Below are positions 18,573 to 26,461 of a stretch of 64,000 nucleotides of DNA, one piece after another. Source of the stretch: Peredibacter starrii (GTDB lineage Bacteria > Bdellovibrionota > Bacteriovoracia > Bacteriovoracales > Bacteriovoracaceae); the NCBI RefSeq assembly GCF_034259205.1, contig NZ_CP139487.1, positions 682,001 through 746,000 of the forward strand. The letters are read 5' to 3'. The position numbers were made by a program, and so were the translations under genes. Each line of letters begins with the position of its first letter. Position 1 is the first letter of the stretch. Below the pieces are notes generated by a model that worked only from the letters and a program-made list of their open reading frames with translations, was not told the origin of the DNA and did no database searches.

Positions 18573-18603
18573 ATAACCCTCCTTTAAAGGTTAGGAGGGT
18601 TAT
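18573..18603 (-). promoter_or_regulatory. Perfect hairpin sequestering the lipoprotein Shine-Dalgarno
   Basis: On the minus strand the arms ATAACCCTCCT and AGGAGGGTTAT are perfect 11-base complements around a nine-base loop; the 3' arm contains AGGAGG, five bases before the ATG that immediately follows the stem. If it folds in mRNA the ribosome site would be closed. It has no U-tract, so a terminator role for the upstream toxin-antitoxin transcript is less likely. Confidence 0.65.
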
Positions 18604-18634
18604 AAATCAAAGAACTGATTACGGTCGAAGGTAA

Positions 18635-18844
18635 CTAGAACTGCTTAGCTCTATTTTTCATTTCTGAAAGGACGCGTGTTAAAAGTTCACGGCAATCCCC
18701 ATCATCCATTCCATGAAGCATGTGGCTTGGAGGTAGATTCTTTTCTCCACCGCGGCCGAATGATTCAAGACGGTTGTTGATATTGTTACGAAGTGTTCTT
18801 AATTTTTTGTCAGAGAATTCTGATAAATCAGAGTAGTCTTTCAT
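18635..18844 (-). CDS. 69-residue protein, third gene of the toxin-antitoxin operon
   Basis: I do not recognise it. It is a soluble, charged, mainly helical protein (SDKKLRTLRNNINNRLESFG, then a loop GRGGEKNLPPSHML, then ELLTRVLSEMKNRAK). It starts eight bases after the antitoxin stop with AAAGGACC ahead of the ATG, so it is almost certainly cotranscribed with the toxin-antitoxin pair. Whether it modulates the pair, or is a passenger, cannot be read from the sequence. Confidence 0.6.
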   Translation of the reverse strand: MKDYSDLSEFSDKKLRTLRNNINNRLESFGRGGEKNLPPSHMLHGMDDGDCRELLTRVLSEMKNRAKQF

Positions 18845-18852
18845 AGGTCCTT

Positions 18853-19161
18853 TTAGGCAACTGAAACTTTTAAATTAAGTCCCACATGGTTAAGTTGATC
18901 TTGGAGTGCGAGTTGTACCCAATATGATTCAGGCTCTTTAAGTTTGCAAGCAATTAAGGCGGCCCTTTCCGGACTAGGTATCCTTCGACCTTTTTCTAAG
19001 TCGCAGAGTGAAGCTTGTGAAATTCCAAGGATTTTTGCAAATTCCTTTTGAGAAAGTTCATCAGCGAGCCTGTAGGCTTCAAGCAATTTACCAAATGTTA
19101 ACCGGCCAAAGTCCTTTTCCAGTTCTTTGGACCCGTATTTAATTTTTCGTTTAGTAGTCAT
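18853..19161 (-). CDS. XRE-type HTH antitoxin (HigA-like)
   Basis: A 102-residue protein with one helix-turn-helix of the Xre type, LSQKEFAKILGISQASLCDLEKG in residues about 36-58 with IPSPERAA after it. It overlaps the toxin gene by 11 bases and follows it, the order known for higBA modules. The N-terminal 30 residues and the C-terminal tail (VQLALQDQLN) would bind the toxin or the partner subunit. It should repress its own operon through the operator upstream of the toxin. Confidence 0.83.
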   Translation of the reverse strand: MTTKRKIKYGSKELEKDFGRLTFGKLLEAYRLADELSQKEFAKILGISQASLCDLEKGRRIPSPERAALIACKLKEPESYWVQLALQDQLNHVGLNLKVSVA

Positions 19162-19426
19162 GTTTATTGACCTCTTCTACTTTGATAATCTTCATGATTC
19201 CAGATTCGGCTTCGGAGTAAATGGCACGGTAAGCCTTATTTAATCTAATGGATCGTGTTCCCGCTCTTGAGCCTTTGAGAGGTTCATCGTGATAGCCTGG
19301 AATTTTACGCATTTCTTCGATTCCTTCGCTCTCTACTCCTTCAACCCATCTTTGTAATTTTACAATAATATAGGGTGGGAGCTTTCTTAGGTCCTTTTGG
19401 ACCAAGCTCAAATCAACTCGAATCAC
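19151..19426 (-). CDS. RelE/HigB-superfamily toxin
   Basis: A 91-residue small basic protein with RelE-superfamily features: LRKLPPYIIVKLQRWVEGVE helix, PGYHDEPLKG loop, then SIRLNKAYRAIYSE and IIKVEEVNKHDY, which ends with the conserved His-Asp-Tyr. Family members cut mRNA on the ribosome. It starts with GTG (AAGGA upstream) and is first in the operon. Key residue Arg/Lys and the terminal HDY are present, so activity is plausible but untested. Confidence 0.83.
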   Translation of the reverse strand: MIRVDLSLVQKDLRKLPPYIIVKLQRWVEGVESEGIEEMRKIPGYHDEPLKGSRAGTRSIRLNKAYRAIYSEAESGIMKIIKVEEVNKHDY

Positions 19427-19437
19427 AGATCTTCCTT

Positions 19438-19493
19438 ATTGTATGTCAGTTTGACGTATTTTTAAAGTACTTCAAATGAACTTAACCTGTTCA
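19438..19493 (-). promoter_or_regulatory. Putative promoter and operator of the toxin-antitoxin operon
   Basis: On the minus strand a -10-like TACAAT (19443-19438) lies 11 bases before the toxin GTG. Further up, TGAAC and GTTCA (19477-19481 and 19489-19493) form an inverted repeat with seven bases between, a good candidate for the antitoxin binding site. No strong -35 is visible. Confidence 0.4.
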
Positions 19494-19529
19494 AATTATT
19501 AATGAGGATCAGATTACAAAAAAAGGGAG

Positions 19530-20213
19530 CTATTGTTTCGCGTATGCAAATGCTTTGATTAGATAGTTCACGTATTGATAGGTTTTTAAGTGCTTGATTT
19601 GATCTTGGAAAGAGTTGAATAATTCATCAGCGTGTTGAAACGCTAGTTCGCTTCTGGTCTCTAAGTAATGTTGGAAAAAGATTAAGCCAATAATGACCTT
19701 CCAATAGTTTGCAGTTTCACCTTGGTAAGCAAGCAGAGAGATTTTTATAAGTTCATTGAGCTCGAGGGATTGAAGATGTCTAACCAAGGAAATGAGCCTG
19801 TCCTTAATCTGCTCGAAATTCTGGTTGTTTTTGGGCGATGATTGCTCTGGGAAAAAGTCCAGCGTTTTCAGAATAAATTCTCTCTCAGAAAAAGCAATGC
19901 ATAACAACTTTCTGAGGTCATCTTCTCCTAACCCAAAATGCCAGGTTTTCAATTCTGATATCTCGTACGGAGTATTTCTGAAAACCCCACTGTTTAGCCT
20001 CTTCTCCCATTCATGTGGAAAAACCGAGGAACCTTTCAGATGATTACAATCTCGATGAGAGATTGCGATATTTGATGGGGCGTTAGTTCCACCCTTTGAT
20101 TTCGGGACGATGTGCTCAATTGTAACATCGGTAAAATTAATAATTTCGTTTTTACAAACAAAGCAGGTGGGGTCTTTTGTCCAGATTCGGAGCCGTTTGC
20201 TTAAATTGCTCAT
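19530..20213 (-). CDS. HNH endonuclease-domain protein
   Basis: A 227-residue protein. The N-terminal 60 residues form an HNH/McrA-like zinc nuclease: CFVC (C17, C20), TIEHIVPKSKGGTNAPSN (H34 as the catalytic His, N48) and HRDCNHLKG (C56, H58). The C-terminal 160 residues are helical with no recognised domain. This could be a defence nuclease or a standalone HNH enzyme. GGAAG sits three bases before the ATG. It lies just upstream of the toxin-antitoxin genes on the same strand but separated by about 100 bases with their own promoter. Confidence 0.8.
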   Translation of the reverse strand: MSNLSKRLRIWTKDPTCFVCKNEIINFTDVTIEHIVPKSKGGTNAPSNIAISHRDCNHLKGSSVFPHEWEKRLNSGVFRNTPYEISELKTWHFGLGEDDLRKLLCIAFSEREFILKTLDFFPEQSSPKNNQNFEQIKDRLISLVRHLQSLELNELIKISLLAYQGETANYWKVIIGLIFFQHYLETRSELAFQHADELFNSFQDQIKHLKTYQYVNYLIKAFAYAKQ

Positions 20214-20270
20214 AGACTTCCAATTTAGAATCTATGAGCTCGAAAAATCTATGTCCAAAAGGTGCCAGGT

Positions 20271-21662
20271 TTATCTTTTCTTGCGAAATTTAAATCCAAC
20301 TTTCGCTGGTTCTTTATTATCTTTTCTTTCTTCACGACGAGGACCACCTTGGCCTTTAGAAGCAGGTCTGTGCTCTGGGCGCGGTCTTTGTTCCTGACGT
20401 GGTTTTTGCTCTGGCTTCGGCCTTTGCTGTTGTCCTTGTCCCTGAGGCTTCTGAGGTTCTTTGGCCTTCGGTTTAGCTCTTGGATCACGGTATGGTTTGC
20501 GATCAGTCTGAGTCATCTTTACCGATTGTTCAGCTACTCCAACGAACGTTTCTGTTGGAAGTTTTTTGCCAATTGTTTTTTGGATACGCGCTAAAGCATC
20601 TCTTTCAGTTTCATCACAGAATGAAATGGCATCGCCATCTTTACCTGCACGGGCAGTTCGGCCGATACGGTGAACGTAACTTTCAGCTTCAACTGGAAGG
20701 TCGTAGTTAATCACGTGAGAAACGCCTTGCACGTCAATTCCTCGAGCGGCAATATCAGTCGCAACTAGTACCTTAATCTTACCTGTCTTGAAATTTTCAA
20801 GAGCTGTTTCACGGGCAGATTGAGATTTATTTCCGTGAATCGCGGCCGATTGAATATTGAAGTGAGCAAGATAATCTACGATCTTGTTTGCACCGTGTTT
20901 TGTACGAGTGAAAACAAGAGTGAGTTCAACACCTTCTTCAACAAGAACCTTGCGAAGAAGTTGATACTTATAGGCCTTCTGAGTGAAGATCACTTTTTGA
21001 TTAATTCTTTCAACCGTGGTTGATGGAGGAGTTACTTCCACCTTCGTTGGGTTTTTAAGAATGCGATTAGCGATACCAACGATTTCATTCGGCATAGTTG
21101 CCGAGAAAAGCATGGTTTGTTTTTGCTCAGGAAGTTTTGCGATGATCTTTTTGATATCGTGGATGAAACCCATATCAAGCATGCGATCCGCTTCATCTAG
21201 AACGAAGATTTCTACTTTGTTCAGTTTACAGTGACCTTGGTTCATTAGATCTAGAAGACGACCTGGAGTCGCAATCAGAACATCTAGGCCGTTACGAAGA
21301 GCTGCTACTTGAGCTGCTTGTCCTACGCCGCCGAAGATAACTGCATTTTTTACTTTAAGATTACGTCCGTACTTATCAAGTTGCTCTTTGATTTGAGAAG
21401 CAAGCTCGCGAGTAGGGGCCAGAATCAATGAACGAGGCTCACAAGGAGTGAGGCTGAAATTACGACCTTGAAGCTTCTGAAGCATTGGAAGCGTGAAGGC
21501 CGCAGTTTTACCCGTACCAGTTTGAGCAATTCCTAGAAGGTCATGGCCCTCTAAAAGTGTAGGAATTGACTGTGCCTGAATAGGGGTTGGAGTTTCGTAG
21601 CCCGCAACTTCTAAGTTAGCGAGAATAATTTCGTGAAGAGCGAGTTCTTTGAATTTTAACAT
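20271..21662 (-). CDS. rhlE: DEAD-box RNA helicase, RhlE-like
   Basis: A 463-residue ATP-dependent RNA helicase. The Q motif ends in PTPIQA, motif I is AQTGTGKT (46-53), motif Ia PTRELA, motif II DEAD (156-159), motif III SAT (187-189), and the C-terminal domain has VATDIAARGID and HRIGRTARAG. A basic tail rich in Pro, Gln, Arg and Lys (about the last 80 residues) would contact RNA. Such proteins help ribosome assembly and mRNA turnover, often in the cold. RhlE is the nearest subfamily; DbpA/SrmB are less likely. Confidence 0.88.
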   Translation of the reverse strand: MLKFKELALHEIILANLEVAGYETPTPIQAQSIPTLLEGHDLLGIAQTGTGKTAAFTLPMLQKLQGRNFSLTPCEPRSLILAPTRELASQIKEQLDKYGRNLKVKNAVIFGGVGQAAQVAALRNGLDVLIATPGRLLDLMNQGHCKLNKVEIFVLDEADRMLDMGFIHDIKKIIAKLPEQKQTMLFSATMPNEIVGIANRILKNPTKVEVTPPSTTVERINQKVIFTQKAYKYQLLRKVLVEEGVELTLVFTRTKHGANKIVDYLAHFNIQSAAIHGNKSQSARETALENFKTGKIKVLVATDIAARGIDVQGVSHVINYDLPVEAESYVHRIGRTARAGKDGDAISFCDETERDALARIQKTIGKKLPTETFVGVAEQSVKMTQTDRKPYRDPRAKPKAKEPQKPQGQGQQQRPKPEQKPRQEQRPRPEHRPASKGQGGPRREERKDNKEPAKVGFKFRKKR

Positions 21663-21757
21663 GGGCGGAGAATCGTTGTTTTGGGGCGGGAAGTCAAGGG
21701 GACTGCTAGGAGCACTTAAGTTTTCTTAAGTTTCACGATTTGATTTGAGGCAGTAAA

Positions 21758-22615
21758 ATGCCTTTTTTTAACATTTTGGGTGTTATGAATTTATTACAGT
21801 ATTTCGGCCGTCTAGAGTTTATCAGTCCCCGCCAACGTAAGAAATTAATCTGGAAATGGTGTTCTCGTTCGAGCTTTCAAGACCACGGTTTCTGCAGTGA
21901 TTTCTATGGCTTCAAGTATCGTGGCCACACACAAAATCATATTGATCGGTTTGTATATTTCTTGGGTGCTTATGAAAAAGGCATGCTGAAATTCATCGAA
22001 ACAAGCCTGAAAGAATCTCAGTCGAAGGTATTTGTCGATATTGGCGCCAATGTAGGTCACCACACATTGTTTGCTTCAAAATTTGCTTCTCAAGTCTATT
22101 CATTCGAGCCCTATTACAAGGTGAGGAATGAACTTGAAAAGAAGATTGCCGACAACAACTTGATAAACGTTAATCTCTCTCAGTATGCGATTGGCCTTAA
22201 GAATGAAGAACTAACATATTTTGAGCCTGGAGATCATAACACTGGTACAGGTTCATTTGTTGATGGGTTTGATGCTAACAACACCAATAAGGGTCTTCAG
22301 CTCTCAGTTCGTAATGGATCTGAGTTATTCAGCGAAATGGGAATTAACGACATCGCTGTGATGAAAGTTGATGTTGAAGGTTTCGAAGCAAATGTACTCG
22401 AAAGTCTTTTGCCAGTTCTAAAAAAGACAAAGCCTATCATCATTCTGGAGTTTATTGGTGATACTAAGAAAGCTTTTTCTGAGCGACCTGAGCTAGTTCT
22501 TTTCCTGAAAGAGAGCTACTCAGCGAAGATGTTTAATAACTCCAATAAGATCAATTATAAGTTCCTTCCTTGGGACTTTGATCGTTTTGGTGATGTTGTC
22601 TTCTTTCCAAAATAA
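21758..22615 (+). CDS. FkbM-family methyltransferase
   Basis: A 285-residue AdoMet methyltransferase of the FkbM type. VFVDIGANVGHHTLFASKFA is the AdoMet-binding loop (about residues 90-110), VYSFEPYYKVRNELEKKI follows, and IAVMKVDVEGFEANVLESL is the family signature. These enzymes O-methylate sugars or lipids in surface glycans. GAGG seven bases before the ATG supports this start rather than an internal Met. Its stop abuts that of the convergent glycosyltransferase. Confidence 0.85.
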   Translation: MPFFNILGVMNLLQYFGRLEFISPRQRKKLIWKWCSRSSFQDHGFCSDFYGFKYRGHTQNHIDRFVYFLGAYEKGMLKFIETSLKESQSKVFVDIGANVGHHTLFASKFASQVYSFEPYYKVRNELEKKIADNNLINVNLSQYAIGLKNEELTYFEPGDHNTGTGSFVDGFDANNTNKGLQLSVRNGSELFSEMGINDIAVMKVDVEGFEANVLESLLPVLKKTKPIIILEFIGDTKKAFSERPELVLFLKESYSAKMFNNSNKINYKFLPWDFDRFGDVVFFPK

Positions 22616-23746
22616 TCAATAATTTTGAATAAGATTCAGGAAGTTCTCGTCATACTTTTCCCAAGTGTGGAGGCGGGCAATTTCCTGATTTGCTTTACCC
22701 ATTTCGACTCTTAAAGCGTCTTGATTGATAAGGACTTTCAACTTCTCAGCAATTGCAGCCGGCTCTTGGCGTTCAATGATGTAGTCTTTTTGGACGTCAG
22801 GAAAGAGCTCGGCACATCCTACCGTACTTGTAGCAATGATTGGTCGAGAAAGGGCCATAGATTCTAGGACACTCATACCGAAGGCCTCAATCTTTGCAGC
22901 ATGAACAACGATATCAACAGCTGCGATCAAGTTGGCCACATCAAGACGAGGTTCCATCCAGAATACTTGCTCACCAATGCCTAGTTCAGAAGCCAAGCTG
23001 TAAACTTTTTCTGGTTTCCCTTCTTTGCCGACAATTAGGACTGAAACCTTTTGTCGCTCAGGTAGGGGAAGTTGTGCTACCGCTTTAATGAGGGCAAAGG
23101 CCCCTCTGTTCTCTAAATTTCCTGAAGTAATGACTCCCAGAACTAGCTTATTCTCGGCCTTGATCTTTTGACGAATTTCACTCACAGCCGTTGGATTGAT
23201 TGTGTTGATGAGATTTTGATCATGACCAGGATAGAAAATGTGTGTGGGTACATTCACACTGAAACGTTTTTGAAGGTCGTTCTTCATCATGTGCGAATTA
23301 CAAACTAAAACCTTGAAGCTTCCTTTTTCAAAAATCATGCGATGAAAAGGAATCGAAAGGTTTTTATCGTTATGCTTTCCAGGATAAACATCCGCACCTA
23401 GGTGCACACAAGTGTGAAGGAAGAGAATGTCTTGATGAAGAGTATCACCGTGACCAACAACAAGTGAGCCTGGTGATTTGGAACAAAGTCTCTTTGCCTG
23501 CCAATCAAACCATTGTCTTTGGAAGAGAGTGTTCTTCGGCCACTTCCAGGTTTTAAGACATTTAATCTTCGGATTAGAAGTTAGCTCAGAATGAAAAGAT
23601 TCCGAAATGACTGATACGTCTTGACCGCGTTGGGCCAGAGCTAGGGCCTGTCTTCTTAAAATTCGAGGAGTTCCAGATAACGCATTCGTCTGGCGAAGGA
23701 TCAGATGTACATTGTTTTTAAGGGGCTTTTCCATTAGGATATTCAA
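22616..23746 (-). CDS. GT4-type glycosyltransferase
   Basis: A 376-residue GT-B protein. The C-terminal nucleotide-sugar domain has VLIVGKEGKPEKVYSLA, VFWMEPRLDVANLIAAVDIVVHAAKIEAFGMSVLESMALSRPIIAT, with the EAFGMSVLE motif typical of GT4. It probably adds one sugar to the lipid-linked or core glycan at the cytoplasmic face of the membrane. It is divergent from the deacetylase gene. Donor and acceptor are unknown. Confidence 0.85.
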   Translation of the reverse strand: MNILMEKPLKNNVHLILRQTNALSGTPRILRRQALALAQRGQDVSVISESFHSELTSNPKIKCLKTWKWPKNTLFQRQWFDWQAKRLCSKSPGSLVVGHGDTLHQDILFLHTCVHLGADVYPGKHNDKNLSIPFHRMIFEKGSFKVLVCNSHMMKNDLQKRFSVNVPTHIFYPGHDQNLINTINPTAVSEIRQKIKAENKLVLGVITSGNLENRGAFALIKAVAQLPLPERQKVSVLIVGKEGKPEKVYSLASELGIGEQVFWMEPRLDVANLIAAVDIVVHAAKIEAFGMSVLESMALSRPIIATSTVGCAELFPDVQKDYIIERQEPAAIAEKLKVLINQDALRVEMGKANQEIARLHTWEKYDENFLNLIQNY

Positions 23747-23778
23747 TAAAATCTTACAGACTTAGAAAAGAAAAAATC

Positions 23779-24564
23779 ATGAGCTTTCTACCGACCCACC
23801 TTCCTATTTTGATGTATCACCAAGTTCTTCCAAAGACACACCCGGATTTCAAAAAGCACATTGCAGTGGATCCTGAGGTTTTTAGAGGGCAGGTTAAACA
23901 ACTTTTGGATCAAGGTTGGAGTTTCATGACGGTTGATGAGTATTTCTCTAAACCTGAAAATGCTCGTCCGGCGAAAACTGCTATTTTAACTTTTGATGAC
24001 CTTGCTTCATCGTTTGTTGAGTATGGGTTGCCGGTTTGTAATGAATTGAAGGTTAAGGCGAGTCTATTTCCGATTCAGAATATGACTTTTAATCGTCCGT
24101 ATCACAACCTAAGTAAAGACGGGATTTCACCTCTAAACGATAGTGATATTAAAATGCTTTCTGACGCTGGTTTTGAAATCGGTTCTCACGGACAATCTCA
24201 CCAGAACTTCCGTAAAATTTCTCTGACTCAGGTTAGGGAGGAGATGGAAGAGAGTAAGAAGTGGCTTGAAGGTGTGATTGGTAAGAAAGTGAACACGATC
24301 TGTTACCCAATTGGTGGCGTTGATAGAGATATTGTTGATACTGCCAAAGACCTGGGTTACATCAACGGGCTTTCGACTCTAAAAGGGTCATTGCAGTTTT
24401 CTGGCGACCGCATGTCTCTAAGACGTGTCGACATTAAAAATCACGTTGTTGGAGATAAATTGAAGTTTGGTGTGAGTCCTTTCTACGGCTTCAGACGCCT
24501 AATTACTCGACCATTTAGAGCAAAATACCGTGTGGATGCCAGACATCCAAGTGTCGGGAAATAG
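23779..24564 (+). CDS. Polysaccharide deacetylase (NodB-like) family protein
   Basis: A 261-residue carbohydrate esterase 4-type protein. The metal/catalytic segment is LTFDDLASS (D73, D74) and GSHGQSHQNF gives the H137/H141 pair. The usual TFDDG Gly is replaced by Leu. YPIGG replaces the arginine motif region. There is no signal peptide, so it would act on a cytoplasmic precursor such as a lipid-linked sugar, as in several O-antigen pathways. It is the first gene of a plus-strand pair with the kinase-like gene. Confidence 0.8.
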   Translation: MSFLPTHLPILMYHQVLPKTHPDFKKHIAVDPEVFRGQVKQLLDQGWSFMTVDEYFSKPENARPAKTAILTFDDLASSFVEYGLPVCNELKVKASLFPIQNMTFNRPYHNLSKDGISPLNDSDIKMLSDAGFEIGSHGQSHQNFRKISLTQVREEMEESKKWLEGVIGKKVNTICYPIGGVDRDIVDTAKDLGYINGLSTLKGSLQFSGDRMSLRRVDIKNHVVGDKLKFGVSPFYGFRRLITRPFRAKYRVDARHPSVGK

Positions 24565-24644
24565 GATAATATTTTCCTAGATAACTGCTTAAATCTTAGA
24601 TTTGAATTTCCAAAAAGGTCGTCAGAGTTTAAATAAAAGCCCTT

Positions 24645-25778
24645 ATGACCAAATCCCCTTGGGTCGTGAAAATTCAGGCTGCTCTAGCCGAGCTAGCCTC
24701 GCAATTTGATTCGTCCCTTCCTGAAACCACCTTCGTCTTTCATCCCTTATATCGAGTAGGGCTGTCTGAGAATTCTGTGGAGAATATCGAAAAGATTTTT
24801 GGGAAATCATTTTTGGGAAGACTTCGTCACTACTCAGGAAATCTTAAAAAGATGGACTGGTTAAAGTATGGCCGCAAAAAGTTTGTGGCCCGACTTCCTT
24901 CTGACTCCATTATCTTTTTTCGAAGTGACAAGGAAGGCGTGATTGTAGCCTCTCATGAGAAGCAGATCGCTTTTAAAATGTTCTTTGATGGTGCTCATAT
25001 TGAGCTTTTGGAAGAAGAGATCAGAACTTTAAAGTCGTTTGAGAATACTTCTTTCTCTCCCTATGTCGCAAAACTTCTGGCGGATGGAATAACCAGCAAT
25101 GGTGGCCGTTGGCTTGTCACAAACTTTTGTTCGAACTCAGAAGCGCTGACCAGTCGTCCTCATCATGAGCGATACCTCCTTCGTTATTTCCCAATGATTG
25201 TCATGCCTGCGATGACTCAGTTCTATCAGTCCTTCTCTCCTCGTATTATGGGTCTGGAGCGATGGTTGCTAGAAACTCATTACCGAATTGAAAGACATCC
25301 TTCTCGAAAGAAACTTGAGGTCTTAATTAAAAAGATTGCTGAGCTATCTCGAGAATTCCCCGATTACGAAGTAATGGAGAGTCGAATCCATCATGATCTG
25401 CATGCAGGGAATATTCTGATCGACGATAATCAAACGATCATTATCGATTGGGAAGGCAGTGTCAGAGGTCTAGTTCTAATCGACGTCTTTGATTTTACCC
25501 GACGTTATTTGCAAAGGAATCTTTGGGATAAGTGGCATTTCTCACTCTATATGAGAGGCATCGTTGAAGAACCACCACTTCTCATCAAGAGATCTCTACG
25601 CTTTTACCGAAACTGGAGTTTGATCAATTTTAAGATCAATATTTCACCGGGAAGTGCGCGCTTAACGTTTCTGATCTATGCCGTTGAACGAGCACTTATT
25701 ATTCACGAGCTTCGTGGGCTTGATCGCTTCAAAGATAAAAAAGGGATCGAATCCTGGATTTTAAAAGCGGTACAATAA
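24645..25778 (+). CDS. Sugar/LPS kinase-like (aminoglycoside phosphotransferase fold) protein
   Basis: A 377-residue protein-kinase-like fold. The catalytic loop HHDLHAGNILID (residues about 250-261) and the metal loop IIIDWEG are clear; the N-lobe has AFKMFFDGAHIELLEEEIRTL, with a Lys and a Glu that fit the ATP site. Members of this fold phosphorylate small molecules or LPS heptose/Kdo. Position in a polysaccharide locus favours a glycan substrate. It overlaps the convergent methyltransferase by 18 bases. Confidence 0.75.
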   Translation: MTKSPWVVKIQAALAELASQFDSSLPETTFVFHPLYRVGLSENSVENIEKIFGKSFLGRLRHYSGNLKKMDWLKYGRKKFVARLPSDSIIFFRSDKEGVIVASHEKQIAFKMFFDGAHIELLEEEIRTLKSFENTSFSPYVAKLLADGITSNGGRWLVTNFCSNSEALTSRPHHERYLLRYFPMIVMPAMTQFYQSFSPRIMGLERWLLETHYRIERHPSRKKLEVLIKKIAELSREFPDYEVMESRIHHDLHAGNILIDDNQTIIIDWEGSVRGLVLIDVFDFTRRYLQRNLWDKWHFSLYMRGIVEEPPLLIKRSLRFYRNWSLINFKINISPGSARLTFLIYAVERALIIHELRGLDRFKDKKGIESWILKAVQ

Positions 25779-26405
25779 GTCCGTGAAGCTGGTCGATTCT
25801 TCATCAAAGTAATGCTTACTCTCTAAAACTCTACTTGAAATGAATGTAAAATGCGGCTTCAGAAGTTTCTGATACTTTTCGCGGCTTCGGTGAATCGCGT
25901 ACTCATCTTTGAATTCAAGTTCAGAGATTTGGCGACCTAATTCAACGTTAGTTGGAACCGTGAGGTAGAGATATTTTACTCGTTTGGCGAGAACAGGAAT
26001 TACTTCCTTGAGCTCTTTATCTGTGAGGTATTGGAAGACGGAAGTACAAATTCCGAGATCAAATTTATTATCTTTTCTCTTGGTACGAGTCCAAGTGAGA
26101 AGATCTTCTTCAAAGAGTTCAAGTTTAGTCGAAGGCACCGGGCGAAGTTTATCTGGTTTTGCTTTTTTGAAGGCGAAAGGTGAGGGTTCGATTCCTACGG
26201 CGCGGTATGGTTTGAAAGCCTTTAGCATTTCGCGGAAAAGATGGCCGTAGCCGAAACCCAAGTCGACAATGGTGCTGATATCCACATGCTCAATCAGTAG
26301 AAATGATTCGAGATATATTGTATGTTCTTTAGCGTTACCAATTCCGTCCATGGACATAGGGTCGGAATAGTTTTTGTCCCAGTAGGTTTTGTCGAATTTT
26401 GTCAT
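25761..26405 (-). CDS. Class I SAM-dependent methyltransferase
   Basis: A 214-residue Rossmann-fold methyltransferase. Motif I is TIVDLGFGYGHLFREML (G-x-G-x-G), followed by VGIEPSPFAFKKA and LGICTSVFQYLTD. The substrate is not recognisable. It is divergent from the nucleotide-sugar dehydrogenase gene and sits at the left border of the AT-rich core of the glycan locus. Confidence 0.8.
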   Translation of the reverse strand: MTKFDKTYWDKNYSDPMSMDGIGNAKEHTIYLESFLLIEHVDISTIVDLGFGYGHLFREMLKAFKPYRAVGIEPSPFAFKKAKPDKLRPVPSTKLELFEEDLLTWTRTKRKDNKFDLGICTSVFQYLTDKELKEVIPVLAKRVKYLYLTVPTNVELGRQISELEFKDEYAIHRSREKYQKLLKPHFTFISSRVLESKHYFDEESTSFTDLLYRF

Positions 26406-26435
26406 TTCAAGAGGGTAGCTAAAACTTGATATAAT
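26406..26435 (+). promoter_or_regulatory. Probable promoter of the sugar-dehydrogenase transcript
   Basis: TTCAAG (26406-26411) and a perfect TATAAT (26430-26435) are 18 bases apart, 26 bases before the ATG at 26462. This is the best sigma-70-like match in the window and would drive the UDP-sugar dehydrogenase and possibly the genes beyond it. Confidence 0.5.
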
Positions 26436-26461
26436 GTCGGCCTTTTTCTAAGATTTACTCT

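Noticed and set aside
17233-23746. Toxin-antitoxin and HNH genes as an integrated mobile island
   Set aside because: No direct repeats, tRNA end, integrase or transposase is visible at either border.
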